From positions 3,605,001 through 3,669,000 of the forward strand of contig NZ_CP036533.1 in NCBI RefSeq assembly GCF_024585265.1: 64,000 nucleotides of DNA. The letters run 5' to 3'. Below, one piece after another: positions 27,306 through 37,855 of this stretch. The translations under genes were made by a program, and so were the position numbers. This DNA is from Bradyrhizobium sp. WBAH42 (lineage in GTDB: Bacteria > Pseudomonadota > Alphaproteobacteria > Rhizobiales > Xanthobacteraceae). The notes beneath the pieces are model-generated. The model saw only the letters and a program-made list of their open reading frames with translations, made no database searches and was not told the origin of the DNA. The stretch's first letter is position 1, and each line of letters opens with the position of its first letter.

Positions 27306-28082
27306 GTGGCGAATAAAGTCAAAGAGATCTGGAAGTCGGGCAAGGCCGTCGTCAACGCGTGGCTTGCCATACCCTCCGGCTTCTCGGCCGAGATGATCGC
27401 GCAATGCGGCTTCGACAGCGTCACGGTCGACATGCAGCACGGCGTGCAGGACTATCTCTCGATGGTGCAGTGCTTCCAGGCCATGGACAAGCATCCGATC
27501 ACCCCGATGGTCCGCGTGCCCTGGAACGAGCCCGGCATCATCGGCAAGGTGCTCGATGGCGGCGCCTATGGCGTGATCTGCCCGATGGTCAACACGCCGC
27601 AGGAAGCCCGGAACCTGGTCTCCTATTCGAAATATCCGCCCAAGGGCGTGCGCTCCAACGGCCCGATCCGCGCCGGCATGTACGGCACCGCGGGCTCCTA
27701 TCAGAAGACGGCCAACGACGAGATCGTGCTGCTGCCGATGATGGAGACGCGGACCGCAGTCGAGAACATGGAAGCCATCCTCGACGTCGAGGGCATCGAC
27801 GGCGTCTATATCGGACCGTCCGATCTCGGCTTCTCCTACGGCCTCGAGCCCAAGCTCGACCGCAGCGAGCCCGAGATCCTCGCGATCTACGACAAGATCA
27901 TCAAGGAGTGCGGCAAGCGCGGCCTCAACCCGGGCATCCATTGCAGCGGCGCCGAAGGCGCAGCGCGCGCCATCAACATGGGCTTCAAGCTGGTGACGCT
28001 GTCGAACGAGGTCGGCCTGATGACGACCTACGCCAAGATGCAGGTGAACGCGACCCGCAAGGATTCGGGCGGCAAGGCTTGA
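27306..28082 (+). CDS. hpaI: 4-hydroxy-2-oxoheptanedioate aldolase (HpcH/HpaI family)
   Basis: A 258-residue class II (metal-dependent) aldolase of the HpcH/HpaI family. The start is GTG at 27306 with AAGGAAAGG upstream. Family features: NAWLAIPSGFSAEMIAQCGFDSVTVDMQHG (about 15-44, with the catalytic His of DMQHG), MVRVPWNEP with substrate arginine near 73, METRTAVENMEAIL near 150 and YIGPSDLGFSYG near 172-183 with the metal-binding Asp. It splits 4-hydroxy-2-oxoheptanedioate to pyruvate and succinate semialdehyde, the end of the pathway. It is transcribed with hpaR, away from the other hpa genes. Confidence 0.9.
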   Translation: MANKVKEIWKSGKAVVNAWLAIPSGFSAEMIAQCGFDSVTVDMQHGVQDYLSMVQCFQAMDKHPITPMVRVPWNEPGIIGKVLDGGAYGVICPMVNTPQEARNLVSYSKYPPKGVRSNGPIRAGMYGTAGSYQKTANDEIVLLPMMETRTAVENMEAILDVEGIDGVYIGPSDLGFSYGLEPKLDRSEPEILAIYDKIIKECGKRGLNPGIHCSGAEGAARAINMGFKLVTLSNEVGLMTTYAKMQVNATRKDSGGKA

Positions 28083-28087
28083 ACTCT

Positions 28088-28229
28088 TTCCCTCTCCCCG
28101 TTCTTACGGGGAAAGGGTCAGGATGAGGGGCCTCTCTCAACACGACTAATCTAACGATCGAACGCGCGGCTTGCCCCTCACCCGGATCGCTGCGCGATCC
28201 GACCTCTCCCCGTAAGAACGGGGAGAGGT
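28088..28229. repeat. Palindromic repeat, CTCCCC...GGGGAG family, copy 3
   Basis: CCCTCTCCCCGTTCTTACGG near the left end and CTCTCCCCGTAAGAACGGGG near the right end are inverted; the middle carries GGATGAGGGG and CCCCTCACCC. It lies between hpaI and the UxaA-family gene on the same strand. Confidence 0.7.
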
Positions 28230-28256
28230 GAAGTAAGAGACCCCAAGGAGACTCCC

Positions 28257-29780
28257 ATGACCATCAGCCCCGTCATCCGCCTGCATCCCGATGATGGCGT
28301 GGTGATCGCGCGCGCGAGCCTGCCGCCGGGAACATTGGTCGCCGACGGCGTGAGCACGGTCGATCGCATCCCCTCCGGCCACAAGGTCGCGATCAAGCCG
28401 ATCGCGGTAGGAGAGCCGATCAGGCGCTACGGTCAGATCATCGGCTTTGCCACGCAAGCGATCGCGCCGGGCCAGCACGTGCACGTGCAGAACTGCGGCA
28501 TGGGTGATTTCTCAAAGGACTATGCCTATTGCGTCGACGTCAAGCCGACGCCGAATTTCGACCTGCCGGCGACCTTCGAAGGCATCCGCCGTCCGGACGG
28601 CCGCGTCGCCACGCGCAACTATATCGGCATCCTCACCTCGGTGAATTGCAGCGCGCATGTCGCGAGCCTCGTCGCCGACGTCTTCAAGAAGAATCCGTTC
28701 ACCGGCGACAATCCGCTCGCCGACTTCCCCAACGTCGACGGCGTGGTCGCGCTGACCCACAAGACCGGCTGCGGCATGACGCAGAACGAGCCGCTGGCGC
28801 TGCTTCGCCGCACCCTCGGCGGCTATGCGCGGCACGTCAATTTCTCCCACGTCATCGTGCTCGGCCTCGGCTGCGAGGTGAACCAGATCGGAGGCCTGAT
28901 GGAAGAGCAGAAGCTCGCCGGACGCCTGCGCGCGATGGACATCCAGGAGGTCGGCGGCACCCGCAAGACAGTGGAGGCCGGCATCGCCTTCGTGCGCGAG
29001 GCGCTGACTGACGCCAACAAGGTCAAGCGCGAGACGGTGCCGGCGAGCGAGCTCACCGTGGCGCTGCAATGCGGCGGCTCGGACGGCTATTCCGGCGTCT
29101 CGGCCAATCCTGCGCTCGGCTCGGCCAGCGATCTCATCGTACGTCACGGCGGCACCGTGATCCTGTCGGAGACGCCGGAGACCTACGGCGCCGAGCATCT
29201 CTTGACGCGCCGCGCCGTCAGCCGCGAGGTCGGCGAGAAGCTGGTCGACCTCATGCGCTGGTGGGACGAATATACGACGCGCGAAGGCGCCGAGATGAAC
29301 GCCAATCCCAGCCCCGGCAACAAGGCCGGCGGCCTCACCACCATCCTGGAGAAGTCGCTCGGCGCGATGGCCAAGGCCGGCACCACCAACCTCGTCGAGG
29401 TGCTGCGCTACGCCGAGCCCGTCACCAAGAAGGGCTTCGTGTTCATGGACACGCCCGGCTACGATCCGGTCGCCGCGACCGGACAGGTCGCCGGCGGCGC
29501 CAACCTCGTCTGCTTCACCACGGGCCGCGGCAGCGTGTTCGGCTGCAAGCCGGCGCCGTCGATCAAGCTCGCCACCAACACGCCCATGTACAAGCGCATG
29601 GAAGAGGACATGGACGTCAATTGCGGCACCATCCTCGAAGGCGAGGAGAGCGTCGAACAATGCGGCCAGCGCATCTTCGAGCTCATCCTCAAGACTGCCT
29701 CGGGTCAGCCGACCAAGAGCGAGAGCTTTGATTTCGGCGGCGCCGAGTTCGCGCCCTGGGTGCTGGGCGCGACGATGTGA
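28257..29780 (+). CDS. UxaA-family dehydratase (altronate/galactarate dehydratase type)
   Basis: A 507-residue protein: an N-terminal SAF domain (about residues 10-95, with HPDDGVVIARASLPPG) fused to the UxaA domain. The UxaA signature RPDGRVATRNYIGILTSVNCSAH lies near 112-134, GCGMTQNEPLALLRRTLGG near 172, GGSDGYSGVSANPALGSASD near 274 and the cysteine-containing TTGRGSVFGCKPAPSIK near 422. Such enzymes dehydrate a sugar acid such as altronate or galactarate with a metal cofactor. Nothing in the window identifies the sugar acid. Normal length for the fused form. Confidence 0.87.
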   Translation: MTISPVIRLHPDDGVVIARASLPPGTLVADGVSTVDRIPSGHKVAIKPIAVGEPIRRYGQIIGFATQAIAPGQHVHVQNCGMGDFSKDYAYCVDVKPTPNFDLPATFEGIRRPDGRVATRNYIGILTSVNCSAHVASLVADVFKKNPFTGDNPLADFPNVDGVVALTHKTGCGMTQNEPLALLRRTLGGYARHVNFSHVIVLGLGCEVNQIGGLMEEQKLAGRLRAMDIQEVGGTRKTVEAGIAFVREALTDANKVKRETVPASELTVALQCGGSDGYSGVSANPALGSASDLIVRHGGTVILSETPETYGAEHLLTRRAVSREVGEKLVDLMRWWDEYTTREGAEMNANPSPGNKAGGLTTILEKSLGAMAKAGTTNLVEVLRYAEPVTKKGFVFMDTPGYDPVAATGQVAGGANLVCFTTGRGSVFGCKPAPSIKLATNTPMYKRMEEDMDVNCGTILEGEESVEQCGQRIFELILKTASGQPTKSESFDFGGAEFAPWVLGATM

Positions 29781-29810
29781 TGGTGCTGATGCACCCCGCT
29801 GCAGGATGCC

Positions 29811-29838
29811 GACACCTACGTACTCATACGTAGGTGTC
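29811..29838. promoter_or_regulatory. Perfect 12-bp inverted repeat, possible operator or terminator
   Basis: GACACCTACGTA at 29811-29822 and TACGTAGGTGTC at 29827-29838 are exact inverted copies with only 4 bases between them. It sits 31 bases after the dehydratase stop and 114 before the PAS gene. There is no T-tract after it, so an operator for the chemoreceptor pair is at least as likely as a terminator. Confidence 0.5.
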
Positions 29839-29951
29839 ATATGACCGCAGGAGTTTCCGCGGTCACTCGGGATTAACATTTCGCACCGTATTCGTGAGGT
29901 GATGCGGGCTACCCTTCGAGGGGCGCTGCCCTTCGACAGGATTCGTCAACG

Positions 29952-30473
29952 ATGACGAATGCGATACGGCCGACTGGCGTGGAAAATCTCCTCGGCGAGA
30001 AGGAGCTGATCGTGTCCAAGACCGATCTCAAGGGCCGCATCACCTACGCCAACGACGTCTTCATCCGGATGGCGAAATATTCTTACGCCGAGCTGATGGG
30101 CGCGCCCCACAGCCTGATCCGCCATCCCGACATGCCGCGCGCCGTCTTCAAGCTGCTCTGGGACACGCTGCAGTCCAGGCAGGAGATCTTCGCCTACGTC
30201 GTCAACCTGGCGAAGGACGGCAGTCATTACTGGGTGTTCGCCCACGTCACGCCGACGTTCGACGAGCGCGGCAACATCGTCGGCTATCACTCCAACCGTC
30301 GCAAGCCGGATCCCGCGCAGATCGAGCGCATCAAGCCGATCTACAAGACGCTGTGCGCCGAAGAGGCGCGGCATGCCAATGCCAAGGAGGGCATGCAGGC
30401 AAGCTTCGAGGCGATGATCGGGCTGCTCAAGCAACAGGGTGTCGGTTACGATGAGTTTGTGCTCTCTCTCTAA
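29952..30473 (+). CDS. PAS domain sensor, Aer N-terminal-like
   Basis: A 173-residue soluble protein with one PAS domain. The run [20 protein letters not shown] (about residues 48-67) and [14 protein letters not shown] (about 87-100) match the N-terminal FAD-binding PAS domain of the aerotaxis receptor Aer. Residues 115-173 are helical and end without a signalling domain. The downstream chemoreceptor starts within its last codons (30451 or 30439), so the pair looks like Aer cut in two, with sensing on one chain and signalling on the other. FAD binding and oxygen/redox sensing are inferred from the Aer match. Confidence 0.82.
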   Translation: MTNAIRPTGVENLLGEKELIVSKTDLKGRITYANDVFIRMAKYSYAELMGAPHSLIRHPDMPRAVFKLLWDTLQSRQEIFAYVVNLAKDGSHYWVFAHVTPTFDERGNIVGYHSNRRKPDPAQIERIKPIYKTLCAEEARHANAKEGMQASFEAMIGLLKQQGVGYDEFVLSL

Positions 30474-31755
30474 GGCGCAGGGAGCGACCGCGCTCGCGTG
30501 TGGTCTTGCCGTCGTCGCGTTCGTTCTCTCTCTTCTCGGCATGACCGGGATCACGAGTGCCGCTCTGCTTGGCGCGACGATCGCGCTCTCCGGCTATGCC
30601 GTCTGGTGTCAGCACCGCACCGCGGTTGCCGTCGACGAGGTCGCCGATGTGTGCCGCAAGGCGGCGGGCGGCGATCTCGAGGCGCGCATCCTCAGTGAGC
30701 GGCAGGCCGGGCGGATCGGGGCGATCCAGAAATCCGTCAACGACATGCTCGACATCACCGATGCGTTCCAGCGCGAAGCCTCGGCCTCGATGGAGTATGC
30801 CAGCCACGGCAAGCATTTCCGCAAGATCCTGGCGCGCGGATTGCCTGGCTCGTTCCGCCGCTCGGCCACCGTCATCAATGCCGGCACCGACAGCCTCGGC
30901 CGCAGGGTCGTCGAGATCGCGGATCTCGCCAGGCAGTTCGGCACGCATCTCGACCAGGTTGCGGGCACGCTGATGGGCGCCGCGACCGATCTCGAATCCG
31001 ACGCCGGCCAGATGGCGGCGGCGGCGGCGAAGACCAGCCTGCAGACCTCCGGCGTGCTCTCTGCCTCCGACCAGGCCTCGCGCAACGTTGCCACCGTCGC
31101 CAGCGCCGCCGAGCAGCTCGCATCGTCGATCGCCGAAATCAACCGCCAGGTGGCCGGCTCGACCGCGAGCACGGGGCGGGCGGTGAACGAAGCCAATCGC
31201 GCCGGCAGCGAGATCCGGAGCCTTGCGGACGCCGCGATGCAGATCGGCGACGTCGTCAAGCTGATCAGCGAGATCGCCTCGCAGACCAACCTGCTCGCGC
31301 TCAACGCCACCATCGAGTCGGCCCGCGCAGGGGAGGCCGGCCGCGGCTTCGCGGTGGTGGCCTCCGAGGTCAAGAGCCTCGCCAACCAGACCGCCAAGGC
31401 GACCGAGGAGATCAGCGCCAAGGTCGGCGAGATGCAGCAATCGACCAGCAATTCGGTCGCGGCCGTCGAGGCGATCGCGCAGACCATCGCCGAAATCAAC
31501 GGCATCACCGCCTCGATTGCGGCCTCGATCGAGCAGCAGGGGGCGGCGACGCGCGAGATCGCCCGCAACGTTCACGAAGCCTCCGCCGGCACCTCGCAGG
31601 TGTCCTCCAACGTCACAGGCATCAGCGAAGCCGCTGCCGACACCGGCCGCGTCGCTGTTCGCGTCAACCACGCCTCCGAGCGCGTCCACGGCGAAGTCGA
31701 GATACTCCGCCGCGAGGTGACCCAGTTTTTGCAAAGGCTGACGTCTGCGGCGTAA
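30451..31755 (+). CDS. Chemoreceptor with transmembrane, HAMP-like and MA domains
   Basis: A 434-residue (438 from GTG at 30439) methyl-accepting chemotaxis protein without a periplasmic domain: two close membrane helices (about residues 8-50), a HAMP-like linker (to about 110), and a cytoplasmic signalling region (about 190-430) with the hairpin tip [23 protein letters not shown]. That membrane-plus-HAMP-plus-signalling layout is the C-terminal half of Aer. It overlaps the PAS gene by 23 to 35 bases. It should form trimers with other receptors and control CheA in the membrane. The ATG at 30451 is preferred; the GTG alternative adds four residues. Confidence 0.88.
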   Translation: MSLCSLSKAQGATALACGLAVVAFVLSLLGMTGITSAALLGATIALSGYAVWCQHRTAVAVDEVADVCRKAAGGDLEARILSERQAGRIGAIQKSVNDMLDITDAFQREASASMEYASHGKHFRKILARGLPGSFRRSATVINAGTDSLGRRVVEIADLARQFGTHLDQVAGTLMGAATDLESDAGQMAAAAAKTSLQTSGVLSASDQASRNVATVASAAEQLASSIAEINRQVAGSTASTGRAVNEANRAGSEIRSLADAAMQIGDVVKLISEIASQTNLLALNATIESARAGEAGRGFAVVASEVKSLANQTAKATEEISAKVGEMQQSTSNSVAAVEAIAQTIAEINGITASIAASIEQQGAATREIARNVHEASAGTSQVSSNVTGISEAAADTGRVAVRVNHASERVHGEVEILRREVTQFLQRLTSAA

Positions 31756-31769
31756 CGCGCTCTCTCTTT

Positions 31770-31911
31770 CCCTCTCCCCTTGCGGGAGAGGGTGGCTCGC
31801 CGCGAAGCGGCGAGACGGGTGAGGGGTCTCTTTCCTCACGACCGATCTTGCGACTGGAGAGATACCCCTCATCCGGCGCTTCGCGCCACCTTCTCCCGCA
31901 AGGGGAGAAGG
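31770..31911. repeat. Palindromic repeat, CTCCCC...GGGGAG family, copy 4
   Basis: CCCTCTCCCCTTGCGGGAGA and TTCTCCCGCAAGGGGAGAAG are inverted ends; GGGTGAGGGGTCTC and ATACCCCTCATCC pair inside. It follows the chemoreceptor stop and lies before the transglutaminase operon. Confidence 0.75.
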
Positions 31912-32033
31912 AAGAAAGGCGCCCACAATCACCCGCCCCGCACCTTACCTAGGCACCCTGTGCCCGTTGTTAGTGCTTGATCGCGCTGTCCTCAGGTGTT
32001 CTGCTCAAAAAAGCTGCTGGAGCACCGCACCCC

Positions 32034-35000
32034 GTGTCGATCTACGTCGCGCTACACCACGTCACGCACTACAAATATGACCGCCCGATCGACCTTGGAC
32101 CGCAGACTATCCGGCTGCGGCCGGCGCCGCATACCCGCACGCCGATCCTGAGCTATTCGCTCAAGGTCACGCCTTCAAATCATTTCGTGAACTGGCAGCA
32201 GGACCCGCAGGGCAACTGGCTGGCGCGCTACGTCTTTCCGGAGAAGACCACCGAGCTGAAATTCGAGGTCGACTTCACGGCGCAGATGACCGTGGTCAAC
32301 CCGTTCGACTTCTTCGTCGAGCCCTATGCCGACAGCTTTCCGTTCGACTATCCCAAGGATTTGAAGACGGAGCTCGCGCCGTACCTCGAGACCATCAAGC
32401 CCGATCGCCTGTTCGCCAAGTTCCTCGATACGATCCCGCACGAGGCCCCGAACACCGTCAATTTCCTGGTCGACCTCAACCGCGAAATCCAGAAGAAGGT
32501 CCGCTACATCATCCGCATGGAGCCGGGCGTGCAGACGCCGGAGGAGACGCTTGTCTCCGGCGCAGGCTCATGCCGCGATTCCGCGTGGCTGCTGATCCAG
32601 ACCGTGCGCCATCTCGGGCTCGCCGCCCGCTTCGTCTCCGGCTATCTGGTCCAAATCCGTCCCGACATCGATCCGATCGAGGGACCGCCGGAAGTCGAGA
32701 ACGATTTTACCGATCTGCACGCCTGGGCCGAGGTCTATCTGCCGGGTGCAGGCTGGATCGGATTCGACGCGACCTCGGGCATGCTCGCAGGCGAAGGGCA
32801 CATCCCGGTCGCAGCCACGCCGCACTACCGTTCGGCGGCGCCGATCTCGGGAGGGGCCGGCTTTGCCGAGGTCGAGTTCTCCTTCGACATGAGCGTGAAG
32901 CGCATCCGCGAGGCGCCGCGCATTACAAAACCGTTCTCCGACGAATCCTGGGCGCGGCTGAACGATCTCGGCGAGCAGGTCGATGGCGATCTCGCCGCCC
33001 AGGACGTGCGCCTGACTATGGGCGGCGAGCCGACCTTCGTCTCGGTCGACGATCTCGAGGCGGGCGAGTGGAATACCGAGGCCGTCGGCCCGACCAAACG
33101 CGCGCTCGGCGACGATCTGATCCGCCGTCTGCGCACGCGCTTCGCGCCGGGCGGACTGCTGCATTACGGCCAGGGCAAATGGTATCCGGGCGAGAGCCTG
33201 CCGCGCTGGGCGTTTGGCCTGTACTGGCGCAAGGACGGCGTGCCGATCTGGAAGAATTCCGACCTCATCGCCAAGATCGAGAATCCGCGCCGTGCCGAGG
33301 TGAAGGACGCCGAGGCCTTCATGGAAGGCACGGCGGCCCGGCTCGGCCTCGATGCCGGCTACATCATGCCGGCTTATGAGGACACCGCGTACTGGCTCCA
33401 GAAGGAGGCCGAGCTTCCCGTCAACGTCGATCCCTCCGATTCCAAATTATCCGATCCGGAAGCCCGCGCGCGGATGGCACGCGTGTTCAACGAGGGTCTC
33501 AACGCACCGCGTGGCTTCGTGCTGCCGGTGCAGCGCTGGAACGCGCCGCCGCGCTGGCGCAGCGAGCGTTGGCAACTCCGGCGCAACCATCTGTTCCTGA
33601 TGCCCGGCGATTCGCCTCTCGGTTTGCGCCTGCCGATTGGGTCGCTCGGTTACGTCCCGCCCAACCAATATCCCTACATCGTCGAGCAGGACCCGATGGA
33701 GGCGCGCGGCAAGCTGCCGGTGTTCACGCTCGCCGCGCGTCCGGAATCCCCGCCGCGGGCCGCGCCTGAGCATCTCAACACCTCCGTCCCGGTGCGCACC
33801 GCGATGTCGGTCGAAGTCCGCGACGGCGTGCTCTGCGCCTTCATGCCGCCGGTCGAGCGCATCGAGGACTATCTCGAACTCGTTGCCGCGCTCGAAGCCA
33901 CCGCCGAGGAGATGCAGCTACAGGTCCATGTCGAGGGCTACCCGCCGCCGTTCGATCCGCGCATCGAGGTGATCAAGGTGACGCCCGACCCTGGTGTCAT
34001 CGAGATCAACATCCAGCCGGCGAAGAGCTGGCGCGATGCGGTCGAGATCACCACCGGCCTCTACGAGGATGCGGCAAAGGTCCGGCTCGGCGCCAACCGC
34101 TTCCTGGTCGACGGCCGTCACACCGGCACCGGTGGCGGCAATCACGTCGTGGTCGGCGGCTCCTCACCGCAGGATTCGCCGTTCCTGCGCCGGCCCGATC
34201 TTCTGAAGAGCCTGGTGCTGTATTGGCAGCGCCATCCTGCGCTGTCCTACTTCTTCTCCGGCCTGTTCATCGGGCCGACCAGCCAGGCGCCGCGCATCGA
34301 CGAGGCCCGCCACGACAGCATCTACGAGCTCGAGATCGCGCTCTCGCACGTGCCGCCGCCGGGCTATCAGACGCCGCTGTGGCTGGTGGACCGGCTGTTC
34401 CGGCATCTGCTCGTCGACATCACCGGCAACACCCACCGCGCCGAGATCTGCATCGACAAGCTCTATTCGCCGGAGGGGCCCACGGGGCGGCTCGGCCTCG
34501 TCGAATTCCGCGCGCTCGAAATGCCGCCGGACCCGCGCATGTCGCTGGCACAGCAGCTCCTGATCCGCGCGCTGATCGCAAAGCTCTGGCGCGAGCCGCT
34601 GAGCGGCAAGTTCGTGCGCTGGGGCACCGCGCTGCACGACCGCTTCATGCTGCCGCATTTCATCTGGGACGATTTTCTCGACGCGCTCGGCGAGCTCAAG
34701 CAATCGGGCTATCCGTTCGAGCCGGAATGGTATCTGGCCCAGCTCGAATTCCGCTTCCCCGCTTTCGGCCGCGTCCATCATGGCGGCGTGACGCTGGAGC
34801 TGCGCCAGGCGCTGGAGCCTTGGCACGTGCTCGGCGAGGAGGGCTCGGCCGGCGGCACCGTGCGCTATGTGGACAGCTCGGTCGAGCGGCTCCAGGTCAA
34901 GGCCGAAGGCTTCGTCGAGGGCCGCCACGTCGTCACCTGCAACGGGCGCCGCCTGCCGATGACCCCGACCGGCCGCTCCGGCGAGGCCGTGGCCGCCGTC

Positions 35001-35303
35001 CGCTTCAAGGCCTGGCAGCCGGCATCCGGCCTGCACCCGACCATTCCCGTCCACGCGCCGCTGACCTTCGACCTGATCGACACCTGGAACGGCCGCTCGC
35101 TCGGCGGCTGCGTCTACCACGTCGCCCATCCCGGTGGGCGCAATTACGATACCAAGCCGGTCAACACCTACGAGGCCGAGGCCCGGCGGCTGGCGCGCTT
35201 CCAGGACCACGGCCACACCCCGGGTCCGATGCAGCCGCCGCCCGAGGAACGCACAAATGAGTTTCCGCTGACCCTCGACTTGCGGACCCCGCTCCTGCAA
35301 TGA
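32034..35303 (+). CDS. Transglutaminase-like/DUF2126 putative amidoligase
   Basis: A 1089-residue cytoplasmic two-part protein. The N-terminal part (about 1-300) has the bacterial transglutaminase N domain and core with the Cys180-His229-Asp245 triad ([27 protein letters not shown]). From about 325 ([15 protein letters not shown]) to the end lies DUF2126, a putative amidoligase. Start GTG at 32034 gives the family N terminus [18 protein letters not shown]. The next gene's ATG at 35300 overlaps the TGA here by 4 bases. The transglutaminase fold may act as a peptidase and the second domain may form amide bonds; both roles are family-level inference and the substrate is unknown. Confidence 0.88.
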   Translation: MSIYVALHHVTHYKYDRPIDLGPQTIRLRPAPHTRTPILSYSLKVTPSNHFVNWQQDPQGNWLARYVFPEKTTELKFEVDFTAQMTVVNPFDFFVEPYADSFPFDYPKDLKTELAPYLETIKPDRLFAKFLDTIPHEAPNTVNFLVDLNREIQKKVRYIIRMEPGVQTPEETLVSGAGSCRDSAWLLIQTVRHLGLAARFVSGYLVQIRPDIDPIEGPPEVENDFTDLHAWAEVYLPGAGWIGFDATSGMLAGEGHIPVAATPHYRSAAPISGGAGFAEVEFSFDMSVKRIREAPRITKPFSDESWARLNDLGEQVDGDLAAQDVRLTMGGEPTFVSVDDLEAGEWNTEAVGPTKRALGDDLIRRLRTRFAPGGLLHYGQGKWYPGESLPRWAFGLYWRKDGVPIWKNSDLIAKIENPRRAEVKDAEAFMEGTAARLGLDAGYIMPAYEDTAYWLQKEAELPVNVDPSDSKLSDPEARARMARVFNEGLNAPRGFVLPVQRWNAPPRWRSERWQLRRNHLFLMPGDSPLGLRLPIGSLGYVPPNQYPYIVEQDPMEARGKLPVFTLAARPESPPRAAPEHLNTSVPVRTAMSVEVRDGVLCAFMPPVERIEDYLELVAALEATAEEMQLQVHVEGYPPPFDPRIEVIKVTPDPGVIEINIQPAKSWRDAVEITTGLYEDAAKVRLGANRFLVDGRHTGTGGGNHVVVGGSSPQDSPFLRRPDLLKSLVLYWQRHPALSYFFSGLFIGPTSQAPRIDEARHDSIYELEIALSHVPPPGYQTPLWLVDRLFRHLLVDITGNTHRAEICIDKLYSPEGPTGRLGLVEFRALEMPPDPRMSLAQQLLIRALIAKLWREPLSGKFVRWGTALHDRFMLPHFIWDDFLDALGELKQSGYPFEPEWYLAQLEFRFPAFGRVHHGGVTLELRQALEPWHVLGEEGSAGGTVRYVDSSVERLQVKAEGFVEGRHVVTCNGRRLPMTPTGRSGEAVAAVRFKAWQPASGLHPTIPVHAPLTFDLIDTWNGRSLGGCVYHVAHPGGRNYDTKPVNTYEAEARRLARFQDHGHTPGPMQPPPEERTNEFPLTLDLRTPLLQ

Positions 35304-37855
35304 GTATGATGGTGGGCAGGGAGAGGCGCATGGCCGAGGGCGCAGCCGAGCAGGACGACAAGGCGGGAAAGGCGCAAGGCCAACGTGACGGCCAGCGCCG
35401 CCTCGCGCAATGGGTCCGCGACTATAGCCGGCTGCCCGGTATCCCCGACGAGTTCTTGAGCCCGGACGGCAGCCCGCGCGCGGTCTGGAGCCGCTTCTTC
35501 GACGCCTTCGGCGCGCTGGCGCCCGACGAGATCGAGCGGCGCTTCGGCATGGCCGACCGTCACCTGCGCGAGGCGGGCGTCACCTACCGCGCGCCCGGCG
35601 ACAGCGCCGACCGGCCCTGGTCGCTCAGCCACCTGCCGCTTCTGATCGATGAAGCCGACTGGCAGCAGCTCTGCGCCGGCATCACCCAGCGCGCCGAGCT
35701 GCTCGAGCGCGTGCTGCGCGACATCTATGGCGAGGGGCGCCTCGTGGCGGAAGGCGCGCTCCCGGCTGCGGCGATCGCCGGCAGTCCCGAATATCTCCGT
35801 CCCGTCTGCGGCGTGCCGCCGCCGGGCGGACGCTATCTGTCGATCTATGCCGCCGATGTCGGCCGCGGGCCCGACGGCCGCTGGTGGGTGCTCGGCGACC
35901 GCACCCAGGCGCCATCAGGCGCGGGCTACGCGCTGGAAAATCGCCTGGTGCTGTCGCGCGCCTTCTCCGATCTCTACAAGTCGATGAACGTGCCGCGTGT
36001 CGCGCCGTTCTTCGAGGCGTTCCGCGACAGTCTTCGCGCGCGCGCCGATCGCGACGAGCCGCGCATCGGCGTGCTCACTCCCGGCAGCTTCAGCGAGACC
36101 TATTTCGAGCATGCGACGCTGGCGCGCTATCTCGGCTTCCTGCTGGTCGAGGGCGACGACCTCGCGGTCAGCGACAACCGCGTCCACATCCGTACCGTCG
36201 CCGGCCTGAAGCGGCTGGATGTGCTCTTGCGCCGGGTCGATTCCAACTCGCTCGACCCGCTCGAGCTCGATGCCTCCTCACATCTCGGGGTGCCCGGCCT
36301 GATCGACGTCTTGCGCAAGGACGGCGTCGTCGTCGCCAACATGCCGGGCTCGGGCGTCCTGGAGGCGCGGGCGCTGCTCGGCTTCCTGCCGGCGCTGAGC
36401 CGCCGCCTGCTCGGCGAAGACCTCAAGATGCCGCACATCGCGACCTGGTGGTGCGGCCAACGCGTGGCGCGCGACGAGGTGCTGGCGCGGCTCGACGAAG
36501 TTGCGATCGAAGGCGCCTATCGCCGCGGCGTTCCCGGCTTCGACTCGCTTGGCCCGGTGCTCGCGAGCGAGCTCGACGCGGGCGGACGGCAGCGCCTGAT
36601 CGATGCGATCAGCGCGCGCGGCATGGACTATGTCGGCCAGGAGGTGGTGCGGCTCTCGACCATGCCGGTGTGGGAGCAGGGCCAGATCACGCCGCGCCCC
36701 TTCGTGCTGCGCGTGTTTGCCGCCGCAACACCGGACGGCTGGGCCATCATGCCCGGCGGCTTCTGCCGGATCGCCGAGCAGCCGGACGCGCGCGCGGTGT
36801 CGATGGGCGACGGCGCGCGCGCCGCCGACGTCTGGGTCGTCTCCAACAAGCAGGTCGCGACCGCGACGCTTCTGCCCGCGACGGACAAGGTCCGCATCCG
36901 CCGCATCGCCGGCGTGCTGCCGAGCCGCGCCGCCGACAATCTGTTCTGGCTCGGCCGCTACCTCGAGCGCGCCGAGGCGACGCTGCGCCTGGTGCGTGCG
37001 CTTGGTTCGCCGAGCGGGCCCAACAAGGGCACGGCGGCCTCGGCGCAATCGGCCGAACGCATCCAGCGCCTGCTGGTGGCCTGGGGCGCGGTCTCGCAAT
37101 CCTCGCGCACGGCCGCGGGACGCATCGTCGCCGAAGCGCTGCAGAGCGCGGAGCGTTTCGGCTCGGCCCTGTCGCTGGTGCGCGCGGCGCAGCGCACCGC
37201 GACCTCCTTGCGCGAGCGGCTGTCGCCCGATGCCTGGCAGGTGATCACGGAAATGGCCGAGCGTCTCGCCTACGAGGTCGAGGACGACGACAGCGTGCTG
37301 AGCGCGGCCGAGCTGACGTTGCAGGAGCTGGCGAGCTTCGCAGGCCTTGCGCAGGAGAACATGAACCGCGCCGCCGGCTGGCGGTTCCTCGACATCGGCC
37401 GCCGCGTCGAGCGCGCCATCAACACCACGCGCTTCACGCGCCAGTTCGCCTATGACGAGGCCGGCGATGAGGATCTCGACATCCTGCTGACGCTGGTGGA
37501 CTGCCAGATCACCTACCGCTCGCGCTATCTGCTGGCGCCGATCCTGGCCCCGGTGCGCGACCTCGCGGTGCTCGACGGCTACAATCCGCGTTCGGTGGCG
37601 TTTCAGGTGACGACGCTAAACGAGCACATTGCCGCGCTGCCGAGCCTGAAGGAGCACGGCCTGATCGAGAAGCCACAGCGTCTCGCCGTGGCGATGCAGG
37701 CGATGCTCGCGACCGCGGAGGCCGAGAAGCTCGAGGTCAAGACGCTGTTCGCGCTGGAGCAGGATCTGCTCAGCCTCGCCGAGGCGATCGGGCAGCACTA
37801 CTTCCCGCATGGCCCCAATGCCGCCCGGCCGGAAAAGTTGACGGGGCTGGCGTGA
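35300..37855 (+). CDS. Circularly permuted ATP-grasp and alpha-E domain protein
   Basis: An 851-residue protein with an N-terminal circularly permuted type 2 ATP-grasp domain (about 60-520; [23 protein letters not shown] near 195-216 and [21 protein letters not shown] near 460-480) and a C-terminal alpha-E domain (about 545-840; [20 protein letters not shown] near 540, [12 protein letters not shown] near 700). These correspond to COG2308 and COG2307 fused in one chain. It is a probable ATP-dependent amide-bond ligase working with the flanking genes. Overlaps of 4 bases with the upstream stop and with the GTG downstream (37852) show tight coupling. The biological product is not known. Confidence 0.88.
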   Translation: MSMMVGRERRMAEGAAEQDDKAGKAQGQRDGQRRLAQWVRDYSRLPGIPDEFLSPDGSPRAVWSRFFDAFGALAPDEIERRFGMADRHLREAGVTYRAPGDSADRPWSLSHLPLLIDEADWQQLCAGITQRAELLERVLRDIYGEGRLVAEGALPAAAIAGSPEYLRPVCGVPPPGGRYLSIYAADVGRGPDGRWWVLGDRTQAPSGAGYALENRLVLSRAFSDLYKSMNVPRVAPFFEAFRDSLRARADRDEPRIGVLTPGSFSETYFEHATLARYLGFLLVEGDDLAVSDNRVHIRTVAGLKRLDVLLRRVDSNSLDPLELDASSHLGVPGLIDVLRKDGVVVANMPGSGVLEARALLGFLPALSRRLLGEDLKMPHIATWWCGQRVARDEVLARLDEVAIEGAYRRGVPGFDSLGPVLASELDAGGRQRLIDAISARGMDYVGQEVVRLSTMPVWEQGQITPRPFVLRVFAAATPDGWAIMPGGFCRIAEQPDARAVSMGDGARAADVWVVSNKQVATATLLPATDKVRIRRIAGVLPSRAADNLFWLGRYLERAEATLRLVRALGSPSGPNKGTAASAQSAERIQRLLVAWGAVSQSSRTAAGRIVAEALQSAERFGSALSLVRAAQRTATSLRERLSPDAWQVITEMAERLAYEVEDDDSVLSAAELTLQELASFAGLAQENMNRAAGWRFLDIGRRVERAINTTRFTRQFAYDEAGDEDLDILLTLVDCQITYRSRYLLAPILAPVRDLAVLDGYNPRSVAFQVTTLNEHIAALPSLKEHGLIEKPQRLAVAMQAMLATAEAEKLEVKTLFALEQDLLSLAEAIGQHYFPHGPNAARPEKLTGLA

